Positions 1 to 9,882 of a DNA stretch of 64,000 nt are shown here, piece by piece. The position numbers and the translations under genes are program-made. Position 1 is the first letter of the stretch. Every line of letters starts with the position of its first letter. The notes under the pieces were generated by a model that ran no database searches, had not been told where the DNA came from, and saw nothing but the letters and a program-made list of their open reading frames with translations. The stretch comes from Rothia uropygialis. GTDB lineage: Bacteria > Actinomycetota > Actinomycetes > Actinomycetales > Micrococcaceae. The stretch is taken from contig NZ_NOIS01000005.1 in NCBI RefSeq assembly GCF_004137765.1, forward strand, positions 1-64,000, written 5' to 3'.

Positions 1-435
1 TGAAACCAACAAGAATTCAAAAATAAAAACTTCGGTACAACATTCAAACAAAGCACACTATTGAGTTCTCAAACAACGAACCACACACCCACCACAACCC
101 CACCAGGAGCCATGACCAATGCCGGTCGACACCACCGCGAGAATTTTGCGGCAACTTCTCTAACCTACCAGAACCAAAACCAGCCCGCAACCCGAACCCT
201 CAAGCCCATCCCCCAAACCCCAACCAGGCCACCAAACACAGTGAACCCCAGCCAGAAAACCAGGAAACAAACAAAAGACGGTCACGCACCAAGAACCAGA
301 ACCAGCAGAACCTGTCAGAACAAGTCCCCCCGTGCCTCGCGGCGACAAGAAAAGACTCTACACACCAGCAAACACCAACACCAACTCGAAACCACGTGAA
401 ACACACCACACACCCCACAACCCCGCGATTGCAAG
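1..435 (-). promoter_or_regulatory. rRNA operon promoter and 5' leader (16S gene off left edge)
   Basis: Read on the minus strand, this gene-free stretch carries the TTTGAGAACTCAATAGTGTG element (about 45-65) typical of the region just before 16S rRNA in Micrococcales, followed by a T-rich tract running to the window edge. The 16S gene should therefore start just left of base 1 and be transcribed leftward. The stretch is strikingly G/T-rich on the transcribed strand and A/C-rich on the given strand. No supported protein gene is seen; the overlapping short reading frames have low-complexity Thr/Pro/Gln-rich translations and no ribosome site. Confidence 0.65.
355..384 (-). promoter_or_regulatory. 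candidate rrn promoter
   Basis: On the minus strand TTGGTG (384-379) and TAGAGT (360-355) are separated by 18 bases, a plausible sigma-70 type promoter. It lies just after the tyrS terminator and points toward the rRNA leader. Other promoters may exist nearer to the 16S gene. Confidence 0.35.
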
Positions 436-480
436 GCAAAACGGCCCGGAAACCACCTCAAGAGGTGGTTTCCGGGCCGT
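436..480 (-). terminator. tyrS intrinsic terminator
   Basis: Positions 441-460 and 461-480 form an almost perfect inverted repeat (19 of 20 bases), followed on the minus strand by TTTT (440-437). It sits 20 bases after the tyrS stop and separates tyrS from the rRNA operon. Confidence 0.85.
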
Positions 481-500
481 CGCCGGCAGGGGTCCGGGAG

Positions 501-1856
501 CTACTTGCTGCGCACGGTCACCATAGCCATGTTCTTCTTGCCACGGCGAATGATCGCGTACTTGCCGTGAAGCAACTGTTCAATGTCCACTTCCGCGTCT
601 TCGCCTTGGACCTTGACGTTATTCACAGCGGCTCCACCCTCCTTGAGAGTGCGCCTGGCCGCGGATTTGGACTCGCACAGCTCGGTGCTGACCAATAGGT
701 TGATCAAGGAAAGATCGGAGCCGTCCACTTCCGCATGCGGCAGTTCGGCCGTCGCGGCCACGAGGGTTGCCTCGTCCAACGCGGCAAAGTCACCCTTGCC
801 GAACAACGCGTTGGATGCTTCGATGACCTTTTCGGTCGCCTCGACTCCGTGGACCAGAGAGCAGACCTCATAGGCGAGCGTCTTCTGCGCTTCACGGCGG
901 AAGGGCTCTTCCTCGGTCTTGCGCCCCAGCTCCTCGATCTCCGCCCGAGTGCGGAAAGTGAATACCTTGAGACGGTCGACAACGTCGGCGTCTGCGGTAT
1001 TGAGCCAGAACTGGTAGAACGCGTACGGGCTCGTGAGCTCGGGATCCAGCCAAATGGCGTTTCCCTCGGACTTGCCGAACTTGGTGCCGTCCGAATTGGT
1101 GATCAGAGGAGTCCCGATGGCGTGGACCGTTTCCCCTTCGACCTTGCGCACAAGCTCGGTCCCCGAGGTCAGATTGCCCCATTGGTCGGAGCCGCCGGAT
1201 TGCAAAGTGCATCCGTACTGACGGTAGAGCTCCAGGAAGTCCATACCTTGCAGAATCTGGTAACTGAACTCCGTGTAAGAGATGCCCTCATCCGAATTGA
1301 GCCTTTTGGCCACGATCTCTTTTTTGATCATCGTCCCCACGCGGAAGTTCTTGCCTATATCGCGCAGAAAGTCGATGGCCGACAGGCCTCCGGTCCAGTC
1401 CAGGTTATTGACCATTCGCGCCGCGTTCTCGCCTTCGAAGGACAGAAAGCGCTGGACCTGACCACGCAGGGCATCGACCCAGTCGGCCACGACCTCACGC
1501 GAATTCAAGGTGCGTTCCGCGGTTTGGCGGGGGTCCCCGATCAAACCGGTCGAGCCACCGACCAAACCCAACGGTTTGTGACCGTTCAGCTGGAGCCGGC
1601 GCATGACGAGGAGTTGGACCAGGTGTCCCAAGTGCAAGGACGCTGCCGTGGGGTCGAACCCGCAATAATAGGTGACCGTTTCTTCCGCCAGGGCCTTCTC
1701 CAAGGCGTCCTGGTCGGTGGAGACGTGAACGAGACCACGCCACACAAGTTCCTGCCAGATATTGTCAAAACTCTCGTCATTGGACTGTTCGTGCAGTCCA
1801 TGCACCGAGTCGATCACGGGATTATTCGTCACGCGGTTCACGCTACCATTCGCCAT
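501..1856 (-). CDS. tyrS: tyrosyl-tRNA synthetase
   Basis: Cytoplasmic class I aminoacyl-tRNA synthetase that charges tRNA-Tyr with tyrosine using ATP. The 451-residue protein has the HIGH-type signature HLGH at 75-78, the QSGGSDQWGN pocket at 219-228, the KMSKS-type loop KFGKS at 259-263, and a C-terminal S4-like RNA-binding segment ending in a basic tail. The length is a little above the usual ~420 because of a ~25-residue N-terminal extension; a start nearer to residue 25 is possible, but the ATG at 1856 has an AAAGAAG sequence before it. The gene is the last in its direction before a strong terminator and the rRNA operon, and lies 33 bases after helD. Confidence 0.97.
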   Translation of the reverse strand: MANGSVNRVTNNPVIDSVHGLHEQSNDESFDNIWQELVWRGLVHVSTDQDALEKALAEETVTYYCGFDPTAASLHLGHLVQLLVMRRLQLNGHKPLGLVGGSTGLIGDPRQTAERTLNSREVVADWVDALRGQVQRFLSFEGENAARMVNNLDWTGGLSAIDFLRDIGKNFRVGTMIKKEIVAKRLNSDEGISYTEFSYQILQGMDFLELYRQYGCTLQSGGSDQWGNLTSGTELVRKVEGETVHAIGTPLITNSDGTKFGKSEGNAIWLDPELTSPYAFYQFWLNTADADVVDRLKVFTFRTRAEIEELGRKTEEEPFRREAQKTLAYEVCSLVHGVEATEKVIEASNALFGKGDFAALDEATLVAATAELPHAEVDGSDLSLINLLVSTELCESKSAARRTLKEGGAAVNNVKVQGEDAEVDIEQLLHGKYAIIRRGKKNMAMVTVRSK

Positions 1857-1889
1857 GCGTCATTGCTTCTTTCATCACAGTACCTATCC

Positions 1890-4217
1890 CTACGAAGACA
1901 GGGAATCCGTCGTCCATTCCTCCAGACCAGCGGGCACGTCGTGGGAAGCGATCAGCGTCAACCGCTGCGTCGGGCGGGTCATGCTCACGTAGAGATCGCC
2001 GACGGTTCCGTACGTCGAATCCACCATCGCCCCGGGCTCCGCGATCACGACGGTGTCGAATTCGAGCCCCTTGGCTTCCCACGGGGTCAGAACCAGGATC
2101 TGCCGTTCAAGGGCTGTCTCCGAGGTTCCCGTCAAATCTGAGAACTCCTCGGTGACCGCCTTGACCACGCGCTCGTAGTCGGGTTCGGCCACGATGACGC
2201 CGACCAACCCACCGGCCACCGCGGACAGGTCCTGCCGCAGTCGACGCTTCAACACACCGAGTACGTCGTCGGTGCGGATCACCTCAGGGCTCCACTGGCC
2301 CTCACGAACCGCGCGGGGGGCCGAGACATCGAGCCCCGCGGCCTGGGCCATGGACGCTGCTGCGTCGGAAATCTGCGACGGCGTACGGTAGTTTACGGTC
2401 AGTTCGTCGAGCGTGTACCGATCCCCCGCGAAGGGCTCCAGGGCCTCGTGCCAACTGGAGGACGATGCGGCCGCAGAGGCCTGAGCGATATCACCGACGA
2501 TCGTGAAGGACTTCATGGGGCACCTCCTCATCAGGAGGCGCCATTGCATCGGAGAGAGTTCTTGTGCCTCATCCACGACCACGTGTCCATACGCCCAGGT
2601 ACGATCGGAATTTGCGGCTTCGGCGGCGGTCATTCGCGTTGTGCCGACCTCGTTGTACCCCGCAAGCATCTCCGCAGTCACCACGCCGTTGACGCCCATG
2701 TCCTCCAAAGCCGCGTCGACGTTCTCCAGGGTCTTGGTCGCGTTTTCGAGATTGAAATTGCGTTCCGCCGCCGCCCGTGCGGCGGACTGACCGACGGCAG
2801 CCTCGAAGTCGCCGAGCAGTTCGGCGGCCTCGTCCAAGAGGGGCACATCGGCCTCGGTGAAAGGCGCGTCCTTGGGGCGCAGCAGCGCACCGATCTCCTC
2901 CGATGTCAGGTGCGATGCCGCCGACTCCAAGTAGTGACGCTTCGAAAACAGGTCACGGACCAGCATCTCGGCGGTCATCGGCATCCAAGCCAGGTTCAGG
3001 GCCACCCGGACATCGCGCGACTGACGCACGTCTTCGACGAGGTAGGAACGGTCCATGTCGTTGCCGCTCGACTCGTTGAGCTGCTTTTCGAGCTGGTCCG
3101 CCAGGTCCTGCACGAGGATTTTGACGAAGGTCTCCCGTGCCTGGTTATGAGGCTTTCCGGTGGCGCGGGCACGCTCTCGCGCATGCTTGACCTGCCTCGG
3201 CCTGAGCTGGACCTTCGAGGAATCAACATAAAGTTCTTGGATCTGCTGTGGAACCTTCTGTCGATCGGCAACTGCCTTCTTGACGACCTTGGCCATGTCC
3301 AAGGCTCCCTTGATGCGCGCAACCCGCGGATTGGTTTCCGGAACCGCACGAATGCCGGGGTAGAGGGTGGCCAACGAGGACATCACGACGCCGGTCTCCC
3401 CGAGGGACGGCAGGACGCGTTCGATGTACCACATGAAGGACGAGGACGGCCCGACGACCAGGACCCCGGACTTCTGAAGCCGCTCACGATTGGTATAGAG
3501 CAGATACGCCGCTCTGTGAAGCGCGACCGCAGTCTTGCCCGTTCCGGGCCCGCCCTGGACAACTCGGATGCCGGCAAGGTCCGCGCGGATGATGCGGTCC
3601 TGTTCTGCCTGAATAGTAGCGACGATGTCGTTCATCCGACCCGTGCGCTTGCGGTTCAGAGCAGCCAATAATGCGCCTTCGCCGTGCAGCACCTCCTCGT
3701 TGTCGAGGAATTCCGGGTCGAGCACGTCGTCCTCGATGTTCTTGAGCGTGCGTCTGTCCAGAATCAGGTGGCGACGCCGCTGGACGCCCTGCCGCTCGAA
3801 CGCGGTGGCCTGGTAGAAGGTTCCCGCTTCCGGGGCTCGCCAATCGACCATGAGGCGCTCGTGGTTCTGGTCGGCCAGGCCAATGCGCCCGATATAGCGG
3901 GTCGATTCGTCATCGAGGTCCAAACGGCCGAATACCAAACGGTTGTCCACGGCGTCGAGCTGGGCAAGTCTGTCCTCGTAGAACGTCGCGTAGGCGTCTC
4001 GTTCGGATCGATTTTGATGGCTCCCTGCCGAACCGGTCCGGCGTACATCGGCGAGTTTTTCCCGGTTCTCCTCCCGCAGCTCGTCCAAGCGCGTGTAGAG
4101 ACGGTCCACGTAGGCACGCTCATGGCTCATGGCCTCCTCGAGCTGCCGCTCGTAGGCCTCGTGATCTGTGTTTTCGGGGGTCGCCTTCTGCGGGGCGTCC
4201 TCGTGAGGGGTAGACAT
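1890..4217 (-). CDS. helD: HelD-type UvrD/Rep superfamily ATPase, RNA polymerase recycling factor
   Basis: A 775-residue superfamily 1 helicase-like protein. It has an N-terminal coiled-coil-like arm (about 20-60, Glu/Arg-rich), Walker A GGPGTGKT at 222-229, a Walker B-like VVDEAQE, the VNYRTPSQI motif, and a C-terminal helicase half ending in DLYVSMTRPTQRL. This pattern matches HelD, which binds RNA polymerase and frees stalled or stored enzyme from nucleic acid; actinobacterial members are linked to rifampicin tolerance (family knowledge). It follows apt by 56 bases and precedes tyrS by 33 bases on the same strand. No strong ribosome site is visible before ATG 4217. UvrD/PcrA is less likely because of the long N-terminal region before Walker A. 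Confidence 0.88.
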   Translation of the reverse strand: MSTPHEDAPQKATPENTDHEAYERQLEEAMSHERAYVDRLYTRLDELREENREKLADVRRTGSAGSHQNRSERDAYATFYEDRLAQLDAVDNRLVFGRLDLDDESTRYIGRIGLADQNHERLMVDWRAPEAGTFYQATAFERQGVQRRRHLILDRRTLKNIEDDVLDPEFLDNEEVLHGEGALLAALNRKRTGRMNDIVATIQAEQDRIIRADLAGIRVVQGGPGTGKTAVALHRAAYLLYTNRERLQKSGVLVVGPSSSFMWYIERVLPSLGETGVVMSSLATLYPGIRAVPETNPRVARIKGALDMAKVVKKAVADRQKVPQQIQELYVDSSKVQLRPRQVKHARERARATGKPHNQARETFVKILVQDLADQLEKQLNESSGNDMDRSYLVEDVRQSRDVRVALNLAWMPMTAEMLVRDLFSKRHYLESAASHLTSEEIGALLRPKDAPFTEADVPLLDEAAELLGDFEAAVGQSAARAAAERNFNLENATKTLENVDAALEDMGVNGVVTAEMLAGYNEVGTTRMTAAEAANSDRTWAYGHVVVDEAQELSPMQWRLLMRRCPMKSFTIVGDIAQASAAASSSSWHEALEPFAGDRYTLDELTVNYRTPSQISDAAASMAQAAGLDVSAPRAVREGQWSPEVIRTDDVLGVLKRRLRQDLSAVAGGLVGVIVAEPDYERVVKAVTEEFSDLTGTSETALERQILVLTPWEAKGLEFDTVVIAEPGAMVDSTYGTVGDLYVSMTRPTQRLTLIASHDVPAGLEEWTTDSLSS

Positions 4218-4273
4218 AGGCGTTCTGAAATTCCCTAGAAAGTCCGAGATGTGGTTGCTAAAGAGTAAAGAGT

Positions 4274-4825
4274 CTAGACCGTGTAGAGGGCGCTGACGTT
4301 ATGCCCTTGGAGATTCGATCGCCCGTTCAGCCCGTCAAGTTCCATGACGACGCCTATTCCGACCACGTCCAGCCCGGCCCGTTCCATAAGTTTGACGGCA
4401 GCGCCGAGAGTCCCTCCGGTCGCGAGAATGTCGTCGAGGATCAGGACCCTGGTGCCAGCAGGAATATCGTCGCGGTGGATTTCCAGGGTCGCGGTCCCGT
4501 ATTCGAGTTTGTACGACTCGGCGTAGGTTTCCCGCGGCAATTTTCCTTCTTTGCGAACCGGCATGACCCCGACACCGGCGGCATATCCGGCCGCCGAAGC
4601 CAGGAGGAAGCCGCGCGCTTCGACGCCCGCGACGACATCGAATTGGCCTTCGAAGCGGTTCAGGAGGGCGTCGACGACTTCACGGAATGCCGCACCGTCC
4701 GCGAACAACGGGGTCAGGTCCCTGAAGATGATTCCCGGTTCCGGATAGTTCGGAATGACCGCGCACACCTTGTCGATGGTCTTGGCAACGCGGGTGTCTG
4801 CGGTGGGCGTGATGGACTCGTTCAT
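4274..4825 (-). CDS. apt: adenine phosphoribosyltransferase
   Basis: Salvage enzyme converting adenine and PRPP to AMP in the cytoplasm. The 183-residue protein has the PEPGIIFRDLTPL N-terminal signature, AGVEARGF, and the PRPP-binding motif VLILDDILATGGTL near residues 127-140. The reading frame stays open upstream to 4975, but that part runs through a strong hairpin (4887-4930) and has no Apt homology, so ATG 4825 is chosen; the resulting length is normal. In many actinobacteria apt sits near relA/rel; here it lies between argH and helD. Confidence 0.95.
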   Translation of the reverse strand: MNESITPTADTRVAKTIDKVCAVIPNYPEPGIIFRDLTPLFADGAAFREVVDALLNRFEGQFDVVAGVEARGFLLASAAGYAAGVGVMPVRKEGKLPRETYAESYKLEYGTATLEIHRDDIPAGTRVLILDDILATGGTLGAAVKLMERAGLDVVGIGVVMELDGLNGRSNLQGHNVSALYTV

Positions 4826-4886
4826 AACTCGCCTGACTTCCGGGCGCGCAAGGCCCCATTGGACGAAAAGTGCACACAACAGAGTA

Positions 4887-4930
4887 CGCCACACTGCCCC
4901 GGCGAGATAACTCACCGGGGCAGTGTGGCG
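4887..4930 (-). terminator. hairpin terminator after argH
   Basis: Arms 4887-4902 and 4915-4930 are perfectly complementary, and the stem extends inward with a G-U pair to a 4-base loop, giving about 20 bp. It lies 64 bases past the argH stop and before apt. The following T tract is weak, so termination efficiency is uncertain. Confidence 0.65.
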
Positions 4931-4994
4931 CTCCATCAAGCGGTCGATGAGCCCCGACCTGTTCCTGCTTGTCACATGGCAGGTAGAAGCGAGG

Positions 4995-6542
<1,548 letters not shown>

Positions 6543-7745
6543 CTACAGTCCCAAGCGCTGGTCGCGAGCGGACGCGACTTTGGAGGACATGCCGAAGAGT
6601 TCAATGAAGCCCCGTGCCTGGGACTGGTCGAAGCTGTCGCCCTCATCATAGGTCGCCAGATTGAAGTCATACAGAGACGTATTGGACTGCCGCCCCGTGA
6701 CGGTGGCCCGTCCACCGTGCAGGTCCATGCGGATCTCACCGTTGACCATTTTCTGGGTGTCGTCAACGAAGACGTCGAGGGATTTCTTGAGCGGGGAGAA
6801 CCACTGACCGTCGTAGACGAGCTCCGTCCACCGCTGATCGACGGTCTTCTTGAAACGAGCCTGCTCGCGCTCGATGGTGACGTTCTCGAGCTCCTTGTGG
6901 GCGGCGATGAGGGCCATCGCACCGGGAGCCTCGTAGATCTCGCGGGACTTGATTCCGACAAGACGATCCTCGACGACGTCGATCCGACCGATCCCTTGAG
7001 CACCGGCTCGGCGGTTCATGATCTCGATGGCCTCGAGAGGAGTTACCGGCGCACCGTCGATGGCAACCGGAATTCCCTGTTCGAAAGTAATGGTGACTTC
7101 GTCAACGGCCGGTGGGAAGGTCGGGTCGTCGGTGTAGTCGTAGACGTCCTTGGTCGGCTTGTTCCAGATGTCTTCGAGGAACCCGGTTTCCACGGCCCTT
7201 CCCCACACGTTCTGGTCGATCGAGAACGGATTGGACTTGGTCGTCACGATCGGCAGGTCATTGTTTTCGGCGTACGTGATCGCCTTTTCACGGGTCAGGG
7301 CAAGATCACGTACCGGCGCAATGCACTTGAGCTCCGGCCCGAGGGTCTGGATGCCGACTTCGAAACGCACCTGGTCGTTGCCTTTGCCCGTGCATCCGTG
7401 GGCCACGGTCGTCGCGTTGAACTGCTTCGCGGCTTTCACCAGGTGCTTGACGATCACCGGACGGGATACCGCGGAAACCAGCGGATAGGCGTCCATGTAG
7501 AGAGAGTTGGACTTCAGTGCGGGCATGCAATATTCGGTCGCGAATTCTTCGCGAGCATCTGCAACGTACGCTTCGACGGCGCCGCAATCGAGGGCTCGCT
7601 GCCGAACGGTCTCCAGGTCCTCGCCGCCCTGTCCGACGTCGACCGCCACGGCGATCACTTCGGCCCCGGTGGCCTCTCCGATCCAGCCGATGGCCACGGA
7701 GGTGTCCAATCCTCCCGAATACGCGAGCACAACCCTATCCGTCAT
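6543..7745 (-). CDS. argG: argininosuccinate synthase
   Basis: Joins citrulline and aspartate with ATP to form argininosuccinate. The 400-residue protein starts [20 protein letters not shown] with the PP-loop SGGLDTS near residues 10-16, and has [15 protein letters not shown] and the [15 protein letters not shown] segment of the family. ATG 7745 is preceded by AGAAAGG. The gene is led by two ArgR boxes and is split from the argC-argR run by a plus-strand ankyrin gene, so it has its own arginine-controlled promoter feeding argG-argH. Confidence 0.97.
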   Translation of the reverse strand: MTDRVVLAYSGGLDTSVAIGWIGEATGAEVIAVAVDVGQGGEDLETVRQRALDCGAVEAYVADAREEFATEYCMPALKSNSLYMDAYPLVSAVSRPVIVKHLVKAAKQFNATTVAHGCTGKGNDQVRFEVGIQTLGPELKCIAPVRDLALTREKAITYAENNDLPIVTTKSNPFSIDQNVWGRAVETGFLEDIWNKPTKDVYDYTDDPTFPPAVDEVTITFEQGIPVAIDGAPVTPLEAIEIMNRRAGAQGIGRIDVVEDRLVGIKSREIYEAPGAMALIAAHKELENVTIEREQARFKKTVDQRWTELVYDGQWFSPLKKSLDVFVDDTQKMVNGEIRMDLHGGRATVTGRQSNTSLYDFNLATYDEGDSFDQSQARGFIELFGMSSKVASARDQRLGL

Positions 7746-7805
7746 GGGTGAACCTTTCTGCTAGTTCGCGACCGGCTTTCCGGCCAGCACTTCATATCTC
7801 GTTCT

Positions 7806-7842
7806 TGTATGACTATACATAAATTATTGTATTTATACACAT
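7806..7842 (-). promoter_or_regulatory. pair of ArgR operator (ARG) boxes before argG
   Basis: Two AT-rich imperfect palindromes of 18 bases (7806-7823 and 7825-7842), read on the minus strand as ATGTGTATAAATACAATA and TTTATGTATAGTCATACA, stand out in GC-rich DNA. Their spacing and TGTATAA core match tandem ARG boxes bound by the ArgR hexamer, and a similar pair precedes argC. Confidence 0.75.
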
Positions 7843-7970
7843 TGGGGCCGTGTACGCCCTCTCCCGCCGCAGGCACGGCACTATGCGCCAGCGACATGTC
7901 TTCCGTGTGTGTTGGCCATTCGTCCTGTACGATTATTTTGAGTAGTTCACAATAAGAGGATGGAGAAATA

Positions 7971-8390
7971 ATGACGGACCAGGAACAGAACCCCCCGGAA
8001 CTGACCGATCAAGAACTCGACGTCCTGCATCAAATCTTCGATCTGGCCCGTGAGGGGCAGGCAGAACAACTCGGTGCGGCCCTCGACCAAGGCGTCCCAG
8101 TCAACCTGACCAATCCCAAAGGCGACACCCTTCTCATCCTGGGGGCGTACCGAGAACAGCCCGAAATCGTGTCACTGCTGATCGACCGCGGGGCGGACCT
8201 GAACCGGCTCAACGACCGCGGTCAGACTGCACTCGCGAGCGCGATCTTCCGAAATAACCGGGAAATCGCGACCGCACTCCTCGACGCCGGCGCGGATCCT
8301 TCGCTCGGGTCCCAGACCGCCAGTGCGATCGCGGACTTCTTCGACATCACCGATATGAAGGAGCTGCTCCGCGAGCGGGGCATCGACTAA
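7971..8390 (+). CDS. ankyrin-repeat protein
   Basis: A 139-residue acidic protein with about three ankyrin repeats, recognisable by GDTLLILGAYREQPEIVSLL, GADLNRLNDRGQTALASA and REIATALLDAGADPS. No signal peptide or membrane segment is visible, so it is probably a cytoplasmic protein-binding module. ATG 7971 is preceded by GGATGGAG. It faces argR tail to tail with 22 bases between stops and shares its upstream region with argG, so it interrupts the arginine cluster. Partner and function are unknown. Small ankyrin proteins near catalase genes in other bacteria have oxidative roles, but nothing here points to that. Confidence 0.85.
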   Translation: MTDQEQNPPELTDQELDVLHQIFDLAREGQAEQLGAALDQGVPVNLTNPKGDTLLILGAYREQPEIVSLLIDRGADLNRLNDRGQTALASAIFRNNREIATALLDAGADPSLGSQTASAIADFFDITDMKELLRERGID

Positions 8391-8412
8391 TCCACGACCT
8401 CCAGGCTCGGCC

Positions 8413-8886
8413 CTACTCCGACCATTCCAGGAAGCGCTGCGCCAGAGCGTTCCCCCCGTTGGGGTCTCGGGACACCACCATCACGGTGTCGTCGCCGGCG
8501 ATCGTTCCGATGGCTTCCGGAATATCCGTGTGGTCCAGAGCCGAGGCCAGGAATTGGGCGGCGCCCGCGGGGGTCCGGAGCATCACGATGTTCCCGCTCG
8601 ATTCGGCCATAATGAGCAGATCGCGGAAAAGGCCCTTCAACCGATCTGGCGCGTCCCTTTCCTTGACCGAATCCGACCCCGAAACCGAGTAGATGAGGAC
8701 GCCGTCCGAGCCACGGATTCTCTCGGCGCCGATCTCCACGAGGTCTCGCGAAAGCGTCGCCTGGGTCACCTGGACCCCGTCCTGTTCCAAGTACTCTGCA
8801 AGCGCAGACTGCGACCGAATCTTCGCTGACTCGAGCAATGAAATGATGCGAGCCTGACGCGCGGCCTTGGTCGAAGGAATCCCCAT
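8413..8886 (-). CDS. argR: arginine repressor
   Basis: Arginine-sensing regulator of the arg genes. The 157-residue protein has an N-terminal winged helix (KAARQARIISLLESAKIRSQ, QATLSRDLVEIGA) and a C-terminal oligomerisation and arginine-binding domain with TIAGDDTVMVV. ATG 8886 is preferred to the longer start at 8931, because it lies two bases after the argF stop (TAACGATG) and the extra residues would overlap argF. It is the last gene of the argCJBDFR run and presumably controls the boxes before argC and argG. Confidence 0.95.
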   Translation of the reverse strand: MGIPSTKAARQARIISLLESAKIRSQSALAEYLEQDGVQVTQATLSRDLVEIGAERIRGSDGVLIYSVSGSDSVKERDAPDRLKGLFRDLLIMAESSGNIVMLRTPAGAAQFLASALDHTDIPEAIGTIAGDDTVMVVSRDPNGGNALAQRFLEWSE

Positions 8887-8888
8887 CG

Positions 8889-9833
8889 TTATCGTCGTTC
8901 CTTTCCCAAACTCGAGGCGCTCATCAGCCAAGCCATGAGCGCCTTCTGTGCATGCAACCGGTTCTCCGCTTCATCCCATACAACCGAGGCCGAACCATCG
9001 ATCACCTCGGAGGCGACCTCCAGCCCGCGGAATGCCGGCAAACAATGCATGAATATAGCCGAATCGCCGGCTTTGTCCATCGCATCAGCGCTGACCTGGT
9101 ACGGAGCGAAAATGCTCTTGCGTTCCGTTGTCTCGGCCTCCTGGCCCATCGAGACCCAGGTATCCGTTACAACGACGTCCGCGCCCTCGAGCGCAATTGC
9201 AGGATCGGTCGTAGCCAGCACGGATCCCCCGGTTTCGACCGCCCGCTGCCGCGCGGCGTCGAGCACATCGGGACGAGGCAGATACCCTTCCGGGCCGGCG
9301 ACCCGCACATTCATGCCGGCCGTCGCCCCGCCCAGCAGATACGAATGGGACATGTTGTTGGCGGCGTCGCCGAGATAAGCCATGGTCAGACCTTCGGTTG
9401 TGCCGAATCGCTCCTTGATCGTGAGAAGGTCGGCCAAGATCTGGCACGGGTGGTAGTCGTCGGAAAGGGCATTGATGACCGGCACCGTCGAATACTCCGC
9501 CATCTCCTCGAGACCCGACTGCTCGAATGTGCGCCACACAATGGTCGACACCATCCGGGTCAGGACTCGGGCCGTGTCTGCAATCGATTCCTTGTGGCCG
9601 AGCTGGGACTCCCCGGGGTTGACGATCAGCGGATTGCCGCCGAGGTCGCTGACTCCTGCACCGAACGAAAACCGGGTTCGGGTGGATGTTTTGTCGAAGA
9701 TGATCGCGACCGATTGGGGGCCGGCAAACGGCTTGGCCGCCCACCGGTCCTTCTTCATCGTCTCGGCCAGCTCGAGAACGGCTTTCTGCTCTTTGGGGGA
9801 AAGGTCGGTGTCCACCAGGAAATGGCGTGTCAT
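8889..9833 (-). CDS. argF: ornithine carbamoyltransferase
   Basis: Makes citrulline from ornithine and carbamoyl phosphate. The 314-residue protein begins MTRHFLVDTDLSPKEQKAVL and has the carbamoyl phosphate signature FDKTSTRTRFSF, the DYHPCQILADL motif, and the ornithine loop with MHCLPAFRG. The frame is open to 9941, but only the ATG at 9833 gives the family N-terminus. It is the fifth gene of the arginine operon, 49 bases after argD, and couples to argR. Confidence 0.96.
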   Translation of the reverse strand: MTRHFLVDTDLSPKEQKAVLELAETMKKDRWAAKPFAGPQSVAIIFDKTSTRTRFSFGAGVSDLGGNPLIVNPGESQLGHKESIADTARVLTRMVSTIVWRTFEQSGLEEMAEYSTVPVINALSDDYHPCQILADLLTIKERFGTTEGLTMAYLGDAANNMSHSYLLGGATAGMNVRVAGPEGYLPRPDVLDAARQRAVETGGSVLATTDPAIALEGADVVVTDTWVSMGQEAETTERKSIFAPYQVSADAMDKAGDSAIFMHCLPAFRGLEVASEVIDGSASVVWDEAENRLHAQKALMAWLMSASSLGKERR

Positions 9834-9882
9834 GGTCTCAATTCTTCGTAGCTCGAAAGGATGGAAGTGCCGATGGCCGTTT

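Noticed and set aside
61-399. 112-codon Thr/Pro-rich open frame in the rRNA leader
   Set aside because: Composition reflects the A/C-rich strand; no start context and it lies in an rRNA leader.
735-2141. 468-codon open frame opposite tyrS and helD
   Set aside because: It mirrors GC-rich codon structure of the genuine minus-strand genes; its translation shows no family motif and no ribosome site.
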